Assembly (NCBI RefSeq): GCF_000428985.1
Contig: NZ_AUAZ01000010.1
Span: 79,053-143,052, forward strand
Direction: 5' to 3'
Source: Marinobacterium litorale DSM 23545
GTDB taxonomy: Bacteria > Pseudomonadota > Gammaproteobacteria > Pseudomonadales > Balneatricaceae
Length of the DNA stretch: 64,000 nt
Part shown: positions 1-8,724 of the stretch, piece after piece
Numbering within the stretch: the first letter of the stretch is position 1
Layout: each line of letters starts with the position of its first letter
Position numbers and translations under genes: made by a program
Notes under the pieces: generated by a model
What the model was told of the DNA's origin: nothing
Seen by the model: the letters and a program-made list of their open reading frames with translations, nothing else
Databases searched by the model: none

Positions 1-193
1 GTACTAGTACGATATCGCGTCTGAGTGGGAAGTCAATCGGAAAGTGTCTGATATTGTTGTGTTGTTTCCAGTTTCAGATGAAACTGTGAACTTTCCCCCT
101 GAACTAGAACTACCCCCTCAAGGAATTTCCTTGTACGTCTATAGTGCATACATTCCCTCATGTCTGTAATGAATGACAAACTGAAAGGATTAT

Positions 194-3100
194 TTGGAGT
201 GTGCGTTGGCTGACAATACCGAACACAAGCTCGCTGTATTTGACCAAGGACCTGTAGTGGCGGTGGAGTGGTCACCAAGCGATGGCTGGCCAATAATCGC
301 CGCATCCGATAACTACCAGGCCCTGTTACCCTTTAACTCAGAGCAGCTGTCACAACAACCTCGCTTTGCAGACCTCGTACACGGTGAAGATCTGATCAGA
401 ATTTCAGCAGAAGTTGAGCTTTTCCTCAGTGAACATCGAAGTCGCTGGGATCAGTACTATCGCATTGTAGATGGAGCCGGGGGATACCGATGGGTGTTCG
501 ATCATACCTACGCCACCTACAATAAAAGCGGACAGGTAGAAACGCTCTGGGGCTACCTGCTCGACCAGAACGACCTTGTGGAAGCTCTTCACGGCCAGGA
601 ACGCAATAGAGCGCGCTTTCAAAGCATGGCGGAACTCTCCGGAAGCATCGTCTGGGAGTGCACGGCAGAGGGCCTACTTACCTATGTTTCTAGTAATGTT
701 GAACGTGTACTTGGAACGGACTATCGGCAACTCGTCCATAAACGTCGACTCTACGAGTTGGATGGTTTGCAAGTCAGTGAGAGCTGGCAAGATAGTATGC
801 GTAAGAAGCTGGGTTCAGGGGAGGAATTCCACACGATTGAGCACCCTCTTTACACCAGTGATGGAGAAGAGCGGTGGTTTTCTTCCAGTGCGCAGCTCGT
901 TGCAGCTGATGGACAACCCGAGAGCTATTACAGAGGCATAAGCGTTGATATCACCCAGCAGAAGCAGCACGAAGCCTCTGCTGCCGATCAAGAAGCACGC
1001 TGGCGCGCAGTGCTAGAAGCGACGGGGCAGGGGGTTTGGGACTGGGACGCTGGCACGAATAAAGTATGGTTTTCCCCCATTTGGAAAACAATGCTTGGCT
1101 ACAGTGATAGCGAGGTTGGTGACTCGCTAGATGAATGGGAGTCTCGCCTTCATCCGGATGACTATGATCGGGTGTTCAAGGACCTAAATGCACACTTGGA
1201 GGGCAAAACCTCTCACTATGAGAATACCCACCGAGTGCGAGCGAAAAATGGAAGCTGGTGCTGGATTTTGGATCGTGGACAGGTATTTAGCCGTGATGCG
1301 CAGGGAAAACCGCTCCGGGTTATTGGGACCCACACCGATATTACCGATGAGTACGAATCATCTAATCGCCTGCAACTTCTGGCCGCCAATGTACCAGGTG
1401 TGCTTTATCAATTTAAGCTAAAGCCCGATGGCACCTCTGCGTTTCCCTTTGCCAGCTCAGGTGTTGCGGACATCTACGAGTTGACACCTGAAGAGATCCG
1501 GGACGATGCGGCGCGGGTTTTTGAGCGAGTCCACCCCGACGATCGGCAACGCGTCACTGACACCATTCATGAATCTGCCCGTAAGCTTTCGGACTGGCAC
1601 GATGAGTATCGGGTCCTTCTACCGAACAAAGGCCTGCGCTGGCTTAGAGGACAATCAACGCCCCGGAAGGAAGCGGACGGTTCTATAACCTGGCACGGCT
1701 TCATCCAAGATATAACCGCTGAAAAACAGGAGCGGGAAGCTCGGCAAGAATATGAGGCACGTTATCGCCTCGCAATGGACGCAACCGGCATCGGCATGTG
1801 GACATGGGATTTGAATACGAACGAGGTGAAGTGGTCCGATCGAACTTATCGCCAACTTGGCTATGAGCCCAATGCTTTTCCCATCTCGCTGGAGCGCTTT
1901 TTAGAGCTGATGCACCCGGCTGATGAAGAGCGAGTGCTGTCCGCCGTGTATGAGCAGATAGAGCAAGAGCAGCAGTTCGCCTCTCAGTTCCGGCTAAAGC
2001 ATGCCGATGGTCATTGGGTCTGGATTGATGGCCGTGGGCGAACCACGCAACATGATGATGCAGGTAAGCCGTGTGTGATGATGGGGACGCATACAGATAT
2101 TTCCCATATAAAAAGAACCGAAGCCGCGCTCGAAACAGCACGTGAGATTGCAGAAAACGCCAGCCAGGAAAAGTCAGCGTTCCTGGCCAACATGAGTCAC
2201 GAAATTCGCACACCGATGAGTGGAATTATCGGACTCAGTGAGCTTGGGCTGAACGAAAATGACCCAGAGGTCATGAAACAGCAGCTTACCCGGATCCACC
2301 AGACTGCCAATCACCTGCTGACTATCCTCAATGACATCTTAGACTTTGAGAAACTCTCAGGCGGGCATGTCGAGGTTGTCAATCGAGCTTTTGAGATCAG
2401 AGCGATGTTGGATGGCGTGAGCAGCTTGTTTGAGCAAACGGCTCAACGCCGAGGTCTGCGTTTGATTACTGAGATCGATGAGAGACTCGATGATTTCTAC
2501 GAGGGGGATGAGCTCCGCTTGCGCCAGGTTATTTCTAACCTGGTGAATAACGCTATCAAGTTCACCGATCAAGGTGAGGTGACGCTGAGCGTCCGCAAGC
2601 AGGGTCGACAGGAAGGTCGAGAGATGTTGCTTTTCTCTGTATGTGATACCGGTGCAGGTATCAGCCCTGAAGTTCAAAAAAGATTGTTTCAGCCGTTTGT
2701 ACAAGGGGGCATGAGCGTTGCCCATCGACAGGGGGGAACAGGCTTAGGGTTGGCGATAAGCCGCCATCTCGTTAGCTTGATGGGGGGGGCACCGATTCAG
2801 GTTGAAAGCGAGCCCGGTGAGGGCAGCTGTTTTACGTTTGCAATTCCGTTAAGGCCCGTATCAAGACAGGACTGGGAGCACCAGCAGCCCATAACGCCAG
2901 AGCACTCTTCAGATCAGCTTAAGGGGCGTGTGTTACTGGCTGAGGACAACGAAGTCAACCAGGAGGTTGCTCGTGCTCAGCTGGAGCGCCTCGGGCTTTG
3001 CGTTAAGGTGGTGCCTGATGGTCAACAGGCGGTAGATGCTGTTCGCGATCAGCACTTCGATTTGGTGTTAATGGATATTCAGATGCCGGTGATGGATGGA

Positions 3101-3928
3101 CTGGAGGCAACCCGCCAGATTCGGGCAATGGATTCGGAAATTCCTGTCGTTGCTCTGACTGCTGCTGTGTTGCCCCAGGATCGGCAACAGGCATTGGCTT
3201 CAGGCATGAATGCGGTACTTGGAAAACCGTTTCGCCGCAACGACCTGGTGCAGGTGTTGGCCCGTTGGCTGGATGTTGATGACAGGGATGCTGAGCAGAC
3301 CGGTAAGCCGCAGCTCGTCCCCGAGCAGGTCAGTGTCCTGGATACGGGCTGGGCACTTGAACAGCTTGGCGGTAACGACACGCTTTATTACCGTTTGCTG
3401 GGTGATTTTTTAAATGAACTCCGTACAGACTACCTACCGCTAACGCAGCAGCTAATCGCCCAAACAGGGACGCCCTCCGGTGAGCAGATTGATTGTTGGC
3501 AACGTGAAACCCATCGCCTGAAAGGAGCTGCCGGTAATTTGGGAGCGACCGCATTATCGGTGGCGGCGTCATCCGTAAATGAGCGCGTAAAGGGCGAGGA
3601 GGTGCCCGATCAGGCGCTGAGAGATGAGCTCTCCCGGAGCCTGACAGCAACAATCGAACATATCGAACATGCTTTGGCTGTGCGCGAGAATGTCGCTGGA
3701 CCGGTAACGTCAGAGGGTGCGGATAATAGTCGCTCGTTAGGACCTTTACTGGAGGCAATTCAGCGCAACGAGTTCATCGATGATTCAGAGCTGATGCAGT
3801 ACAGCGATAGTGTACTGCCTGGTGAGGAGTCAAAGTGGCAGGAGGTCAAGTCAGCCTTGAGCAATTTTGACTTTGACCAGGCACAGACTGCGTTAGAGCA
3901 GCTACTGCGGGCACGGGGAGACGCTTAA
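194..3928 (+). CDS. Soluble five-PAS hybrid histidine kinase with receiver and Hpt domains
   Basis: About 1244 aa with no membrane segment, so a cytoplasmic sensor. Five PAS-type domains run in series (roughly residues 20-120, 145-250, 270-385, 395-510 and 520-640). HisKA follows with the phospho-His in SHEIRTP near 668, then HATPase_c with DTGAGIS and GGTGLGLAIS. A receiver has acidic AEDNE near 915 and phospho-Asp in LMDIQMP near 960, and an Hpt domain has HRLKGAAGNLG near 1106. This is a full phosphorelay in one chain; the final response regulator is not visible. The start is unclear: TTG at 194 has AAGGA 4 nt upstream, and TTG at 206 has GGAG 6 nt upstream. No ATG is in frame nearby. The next gene starts 1 bp after the stop, so the two kinases form one operon. 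The ligand of the PAS array cannot be read from sequence. Confidence 0.93.
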   Translation: MECALADNTEHKLAVFDQGPVVAVEWSPSDGWPIIAASDNYQALLPFNSEQLSQQPRFADLVHGEDLIRISAEVELFLSEHRSRWDQYYRIVDGAGGYRWVFDHTYATYNKSGQVETLWGYLLDQNDLVEALHGQERNRARFQSMAELSGSIVWECTAEGLLTYVSSNVERVLGTDYRQLVHKRRLYELDGLQVSESWQDSMRKKLGSGEEFHTIEHPLYTSDGEERWFSSSAQLVAADGQPESYYRGISVDITQQKQHEASAADQEARWRAVLEATGQGVWDWDAGTNKVWFSPIWKTMLGYSDSEVGDSLDEWESRLHPDDYDRVFKDLNAHLEGKTSHYENTHRVRAKNGSWCWILDRGQVFSRDAQGKPLRVIGTHTDITDEYESSNRLQLLAANVPGVLYQFKLKPDGTSAFPFASSGVADIYELTPEEIRDDAARVFERVHPDDRQRVTDTIHESARKLSDWHDEYRVLLPNKGLRWLRGQSTPRKEADGSITWHGFIQDITAEKQEREARQEYEARYRLAMDATGIGMWTWDLNTNEVKWSDRTYRQLGYEPNAFPISLERFLELMHPADEERVLSAVYEQIEQEQQFASQFRLKHADGHWVWIDGRGRTTQHDDAGKPCVMMGTHTDISHIKRTEAALETAREIAENASQEKSAFLANMSHEIRTPMSGIIGLSELGLNENDPEVMKQQLTRIHQTANHLLTILNDILDFEKLSGGHVEVVNRAFEIRAMLDGVSSLFEQTAQRRGLRLITEIDERLDDFYEGDELRLRQVISNLVNNAIKFTDQGEVTLSVRKQGRQEGREMLLFSVCDTGAGISPEVQKRLFQPFVQGGMSVAHRQGGTGLGLAISRHLVSLMGGAPIQVESEPGEGSCFTFAIPLRPVSRQDWEHQQPITPEHSSDQLKGRVLLAEDNEVNQEVARAQLERLGLCVKVVPDGQQAVDAVRDQHFDLVLMDIQMPVMDGLEATRQIRAMDSEIPVVALTAAVLPQDRQQALASGMNAVLGKPFRRNDLVQVLARWLDVDDRDAEQTGKPQLVPEQVSVLDTGWALEQLGGNDTLYYRLLGDFLNELRTDYLPLTQQLIAQTGTPSGEQIDCWQRETHRLKGAAGNLGATALSVAASSVNERVKGEEVPDQALRDELSRSLTATIEHIEHALAVRENVAGPVTSEGADNSRSLGPLLEAIQRNEFIDDSELMQYSDSVLPGEESKWQEVKSALSNFDFDQAQTALEQLLRARGDA

Positions 3929-3929
3929 C

Positions 3930-6900
3930 ATGTTTAGTCAGCTCCAACGACCAAAGCACCATTCTCTATTAGCTCGGCTGCTTTGGTTCTCCCTGCTGAT
4001 GCTTGCGGTTGTGACACTGCTAATCGGCCTTTTGGTGAACTACGTAGTTTCCGAGGATAACCTGAATAAGGCCATTAATCAGCAATCCATCTGGAATGAT
4101 ATCGCCGTACGGAAAATCGATGAGGCACTCATAGAACGTGTGAAGCGCCTCGAACAACTCGCTCAGCTGCTGAGTGATGAAAATGGGCTCAAATCCGGTG
4201 AGGAAATCCAGTCGATCCTGGATTCTCGCCTTTGGCTTCATGGCGCGTTCAATAGTGGGTTACTGGTCGTTGATCGCACCGGGCGTGCCATCTTTGACTC
4301 CCCAACCCTAGAAGGATTAGTCGGCCTGCAACTGGATGACCGGGCCTATTTCCACGTCGCTCGGGATACTCGTAAACCCTACATCTCTAAACCATTGATC
4401 GGGCGAGTCACCGGCAACCCCTTCTTTGTGATCAGCGCCCCAATCTTCGATGGTGCAGGAGCGTTTGAAGGAATTGTGACGGGCAATACTCGGCTTCGCG
4501 AAGATACCGTGCTTACGTCGGTTTCAACGCTAGAGGTTTCTGAAGAAGACGGTATTTACGTTCTTGATGCTGAGGAGGGGCTGATTGTCGCCTCATCCGA
4601 CCCATCACTCGTGATGGCTTCACTAGATTCCGTCGCAGATATCGATGTTGTCCGTCAGGCAATTGCCGGTACTTCTGATGGGCGGGCGACCTCTTTTGCC
4701 GGTGAGGAGGTGTTTTTCAGTGCTTCTCAACTTGAGACCACGGGATGGTTGGTGATTAACACCACTCCGGTAGAGAGTTGGCTCGGCGCGTCGGACGCAT
4801 TAGTGCGCCAGATTGTATTCGTTTCATTGGTCAGTCTGGGGGTCGTGGGAGCGATTACTCTGGTCTACCTGCGTCGGCAACTTAAGCCTCTTAAGTTAGC
4901 GGTCGAAGAACTAGATCAGATTCAAATTGGTGAGGATAGCCAAACCCAAGCGTTAACCGTGACAAGCAAAGATGAAGTTGGCCAACTGGTTTCGGCCTTC
5001 AATCAAGTACTGGATCAGCTTGATCAACAGAAAGGCCTACTTTTGCGGGCGAGAGAGCAGGCAGAGCAGGCGAATGAAGCCAAGTCCCAGTTTCTGTCCA
5101 GTATGAGTCACGAGATACGAACGCCTTTAAATGCTGTAATCACACTGGCCGGAATTCAACTTGATCACACCGACGATTCAGAAGGGCGTGTACGTCTGAC
5201 AAAGGTACAGCGTGCCGGTGAGGAGCTGATGGCGATGGTTGAAGATATCATCAGTTTTATCGAATTGGAGCGAGGGGATATTGAAGCCAGCGTACAAACC
5301 TTTGAGCTTGAAGCTCTGTGTACTGAGCTGGGCCATCAATTTGGTGGAGCGGCCTCGGAAAAGGGCCTTGAACTCCTGATATCTGTGGATCCAGACGTTC
5401 CAGCGTGGGTCGTGGGGGATAAGCGGCATTTAACGCAAGTGCTCAGCCATTTGCTCAGTAACGCTGTCAAGTTTACCGAAGAAGGCAGTGTCGTTCTTCG
5501 GATTGGTAAGGAATCTGAAGAAAAAAATCGAACTCGGTTGCGTTTTGATGTGAAAGATACCGGTTCAGGTATGACTAAAGAGGAGGCCGAGCGCCTGTTC
5601 GCAGTCTTTGGTCAGTTAGATGCTAGCCACACGCGTGCGGCTGGAGGCATTGGCATAGGATTGGCCCTCAGCCAACGTTTGGTACAGTTGATGGGTGGAA
5701 AGGGTGTCGAACTATCCACCGAAGCGGGCAAAGGCTCCACCTTTGAGTTTGCGCTAACAGTCGAACCGGCGCTAAAAGGACATAATGAGAGAAAAAACGC
5801 TCCGACACCCATAGATGGCTGCTCGGTGCTGGTTGTGGATGATCAGGCGATATCCCGTGAGATATTAAGGAGTATGCTTGAAGAGTGGAGCATCGATGTC
5901 GATGAAGCTCAGTCTGGCGAACAGGCGATTGCCACGGTAACTGCAACGCTAGAGCGGGAGAGGCGGTATGATGCCATCCTCATGGATTGGGAGATGCCGG
6001 GCATTGACGGGCTCTCAGCGTTGAGGGCTATCCATGATCTTTATCAAGCGCCCGATAATACGGAAAAAATGCCCGCCTTGCTGATGGTCTCGGCGCATGA
6101 TTTGAACCAGATCGGTTTTGGCGACAATGACCGTTACCCGTTCTTACATAAACCGGTAACTCGGTCCGGCTTGTTTGATGCTCTTAATGGGCTGGACTAC
6201 TTCAGAGCCTTGTCGGCAGCATCGGAGAACGCAGAAACATCGAGCGATGATCTGGTGCTGGTGGTCGATGATAACAAGACCAACCGGGAGGTCATGGGCG
6301 CATTGCTGGACAGCTTTGGCCTCAAATATCGGCTTGCAGAATCCGGAGCTGAGGCTATCACGCTGCTAAGTGAAGAAGCATTTGACCTGGTGTTGATGGA
6401 TATCCAGATGCCGGATATGGATGGGTATGAAGCGACCCGACAGCTCTTGTCCATCCGCCCAGGCACACCCGTGGTGGCTTTGACCGCCGCTTCCCTTGAG
6501 AAAGGCCGTCAAGAGGCGTTAGATGCTGGGATGGTCGACTTCCTGACGAAACCGGTAAATCGCGGCCAGTTTAAACAAGCATTGGGACGTTTTGTGACAC
6601 TCAGACCGATCTCCAATGAAAAGAGTGCATGCCCTTCACCGAAAGAACTAAAGCACCGACCGGAGGTTGGGCCTGCACGCATCCTCTTGGTAGATGATGA
6701 ACCGATTAACCTTAAAGTGTTGGCTGGCGGGTTGAGCGCTGAGTACCGTTTACAGGTTGCTAACTCCGGTGAAAAGGCGATTGAACTAGCGCGGATAGAG
6801 CCCCAGCCCGACCTTATATTACTGGATATTCTCATGGTGGGAATGGATGGTTATGAAGTCTGCCGGTTTCTGAAAGCCGATCCCCATACCCGGCACATCC

Positions 6901-7571
6901 CTATCATTTTTGTATCCGGATTGAACCAGTCCTATGATGAAGCAAAAGGGCTGAATCTGGGGGCCGTAGATTATATTGCCAAACCATTCGAAATGGCCGT
7001 CGTTAAAGCGAGAATCAAAAAGCAGCTGGAAGCAAAAGAGAAAAACGAGCTGTTGGAAAAGATGTCTTATCTTGATGCGCTAACGCACGTAGCGAACCGG
7101 CGACAACTCGATGCTGTGTTAGAAAAAGAGATTAAGAGGCTTCAACGCAATAGGGGTGAGTTGGGAATAATCATGTTGGATATTGATTACTTCAAACCCT
7201 ATAACGATAACTATGGCCATGGCCAGGGAGACGAATGCCTCAAGCAGGTCGCTCAGCGGCTTCAGTCTGTCATCAACAGGCCGGGTGATCTGTTCGCACG
7301 ATATGGTGGAGAGGAGTTTGTTGCACTGCTACCGGAGACGGGTTTGGAAGGAACCAAGAAGCTTGCAGAAGCGATGCGTCAGGCGGTAGAGGAGCTAGCA
7401 ATTCCCCATGAATACTCGAACGTAGCGCCTTACGTAACGATTAGCCTTGGGGGTATCGCGAAGTTGCTTACTCGGGATGATAATAAAGAGATCCTCTTAA
7501 AGTGGGCCGATAAGGCGCTCTATAGGGCTAAGAGCCGAGGGCGAAACCAAGCCGTGATCGATACCAAGTAA
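3930..7571 (+). CDS. Membrane hybrid histidine kinase with three receivers and a C-terminal GGDEF (diguanylate cyclase) domain
   Basis: 1213 aa. A TM segment (about 12-35) is followed by a periplasmic double-Cache-like sensor (about 55-290) and a second TM (about 290-312). HAMP comes next, then HisKA (SHEIRTP near 393) and HATPase (DTGSGM, GGIGIGLALS). REC1 (VVDDQ 633, MDWEMP 685), REC2 (VVDDN 777, MDIQMP 823) and REC3 (VDDEP 920, LDILM 963) are all intact at the phospho-acceptor Asp. The C-terminal GGDEF domain reads GGEEF near 1126 and has an RPGD I-site five residues before it, so an active, product-inhibited cyclase is predicted. The kinase likely controls its own c-di-GMP output in cis, a PleD-like output joined to a hybrid kinase. 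It may also exchange phosphate with the upstream kinase 1 bp away, though that is inference. Confidence 0.93.
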   Translation: MFSQLQRPKHHSLLARLLWFSLLMLAVVTLLIGLLVNYVVSEDNLNKAINQQSIWNDIAVRKIDEALIERVKRLEQLAQLLSDENGLKSGEEIQSILDSRLWLHGAFNSGLLVVDRTGRAIFDSPTLEGLVGLQLDDRAYFHVARDTRKPYISKPLIGRVTGNPFFVISAPIFDGAGAFEGIVTGNTRLREDTVLTSVSTLEVSEEDGIYVLDAEEGLIVASSDPSLVMASLDSVADIDVVRQAIAGTSDGRATSFAGEEVFFSASQLETTGWLVINTTPVESWLGASDALVRQIVFVSLVSLGVVGAITLVYLRRQLKPLKLAVEELDQIQIGEDSQTQALTVTSKDEVGQLVSAFNQVLDQLDQQKGLLLRAREQAEQANEAKSQFLSSMSHEIRTPLNAVITLAGIQLDHTDDSEGRVRLTKVQRAGEELMAMVEDIISFIELERGDIEASVQTFELEALCTELGHQFGGAASEKGLELLISVDPDVPAWVVGDKRHLTQVLSHLLSNAVKFTEEGSVVLRIGKESEEKNRTRLRFDVKDTGSGMTKEEAERLFAVFGQLDASHTRAAGGIGIGLALSQRLVQLMGGKGVELSTEAGKGSTFEFALTVEPALKGHNERKNAPTPIDGCSVLVVDDQAISREILRSMLEEWSIDVDEAQSGEQAIATVTATLERERRYDAILMDWEMPGIDGLSALRAIHDLYQAPDNTEKMPALLMVSAHDLNQIGFGDNDRYPFLHKPVTRSGLFDALNGLDYFRALSAASENAETSSDDLVLVVDDNKTNREVMGALLDSFGLKYRLAESGAEAITLLSEEAFDLVLMDIQMPDMDGYEATRQLLSIRPGTPVVALTAASLEKGRQEALDAGMVDFLTKPVNRGQFKQALGRFVTLRPISNEKSACPSPKELKHRPEVGPARILLVDDEPINLKVLAGGLSAEYRLQVANSGEKAIELARIEPQPDLILLDILMVGMDGYEVCRFLKADPHTRHIPIIFVSGLNQSYDEAKGLNLGAVDYIAKPFEMAVVKARIKKQLEAKEKNELLEKMSYLDALTHVANRRQLDAVLEKEIKRLQRNRGELGIIMLDIDYFKPYNDNYGHGQGDECLKQVAQRLQSVINRPGDLFARYGGEEFVALLPETGLEGTKKLAEAMRQAVEELAIPHEYSNVAPYVTISLGGIAKLLTRDDNKEILLKWADKALYRAKSRGRNQAVIDTK

Positions 7572-7583
7572 TTTTTCATGGTA

Positions 7584-7620
7584 CTGAAACGCCCCGGGTT
7601 TCTTGGGCGTTCAGTTGTCT
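7584..7620 (+). terminator. Probable rho-independent terminator after the two-kinase operon
   Basis: CTGAA-A-CGCCC at 7584-7594 pairs with GGGCGTTCAG at 7605-7614, with one bulged A. The loop is about 10 nt and a T-rich stretch follows. It lies 12 bp after the stop of the kinase-GGDEF gene. Confidence 0.55.
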
Positions 7621-7722
7621 GTTGGTAGGTCATCGCTGCAAAATGGCACCAATCACTTGACGTGGTTCATGACTGAAAGGGTAGTATAGCTCTATAAGTT
7701 GTTGTTGATATGAGGTCTTGCA

Positions 7723-8724
7723 GTGACCCGGCCTGTTGTTCGCTCGTTTTGGCAAAGCTGCGTTATAGCGCTGGTTGTATTCTGCGTATCATCTCCTTCC
7801 TTTGCTGATCCTGTCCGCCTGGCCTACCTGGTTTCCGATCTTAGAATCCCTTTCTGGAATATTATGCGCGGTGGTATTGAGGCCCGGGCTTCAGCGTTGG
7901 GCTATGAGCTCAGCGTTTTCAGTGCGCAGAACGATACCAAGCGCGAGCTTCAAAACGCGGTGCAGGCACTGAGCAGTGGCATCGATGGTTTGATCCTTTC
8001 GCCGACCAACTCTTCCTCTGCGGTCACGCTACTCGGCTTGGCGGAAGAGGCTGGAGTGCCGGTGGTTATAGCGGATATCGGAACCGAGGCCGGAACGTAT
8101 GTCAGTTATATCGAGTCCGATAACGAGCAGGGTGCTTTTGAGTTAGGCCGTATCCTCGTCAAGACGCTGAATGCCCGGGGCTGGAGCGAGGGTGGCGTCG
8201 GCATCGTATCGATACCGCAGTCACGCGAAAACGGGCGAGCGAGAACGCGAGGTTTTATCCAGGCGCTCGAAGGATCAGGGTTTGATACGGCGGGTATCCG
8301 CCAGCAGGTGGATTTCTCCTACCGTGAAACATACGCATTGAGCCGTGATTTGATGGCTCAGCATGAGCGATTACGTGCCATCTGGCTTCAGGGGTCGGAC
8401 CGTTACCAGGGGGCACTGGATGCGATTCGTGATGCCGGCAGGGAGGGCGAAGTCCTGCTGATCTGCTTTGATGCCGAGCCTGAATTTATCGATATGATCC
8501 GTGATGGGTCATTGGTGGCAGCGGGTATGCAGCAGCCACGTCTGATGGGCGCCAAGGCGGTGAGTGCCTTGGATGATCATCTCAAGGGCCGGGTTGTGCC
8601 GGAACGCCAACAGGTGCCGGTGCTGGCCGTATCGCACGATAACCTTGAGCAATTGTTACCCAGGATACGACGGAATGTATTAGGGCTGGATGTTGAAGGC
8701 GCTGATGCAGTTTCGCAACCCTAA
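7723..8724 (+). CDS. Periplasmic sugar-binding-type protein, probable ligand sensor for the adjacent GGDEF-EAL enzyme
   Basis: 333 aa with an N-terminal signal peptide (about 28 residues, ending SPSFA). The mature part is a type I periplasmic binding protein of the RbsB/TorT/LuxP class: strand and helix pattern from VRLAYLVSDL, a SGIDGLILSP motif, and CFDAEPEF in the second lobe. The start is GTG at 7723. No ABC permease or ATPase gene is present on either side, so transport is unlikely. Instead the 3' end overlaps the start of a membrane PAS-GGDEF-EAL gene by 35 bp, which implies coupled translation. Known pairs of a binding protein with a membrane signalling protein (LuxP/LuxQ, NspS/MbaA) suggest the ligand-bound form regulates c-di-GMP turnover by its partner. 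The ligand, a sugar or furanosyl compound, is unknown. Confidence 0.85.
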   Translation: MTRPVVRSFWQSCVIALVVFCVSSPSFADPVRLAYLVSDLRIPFWNIMRGGIEARASALGYELSVFSAQNDTKRELQNAVQALSSGIDGLILSPTNSSSAVTLLGLAEEAGVPVVIADIGTEAGTYVSYIESDNEQGAFELGRILVKTLNARGWSEGGVGIVSIPQSRENGRARTRGFIQALEGSGFDTAGIRQQVDFSYRETYALSRDLMAQHERLRAIWLQGSDRYQGALDAIRDAGREGEVLLICFDAEPEFIDMIRDGSLVAAGMQQPRLMGAKAVSALDDHLKGRVVPERQQVPVLAVSHDNLEQLLPRIRRNVLGLDVEGADAVSQP

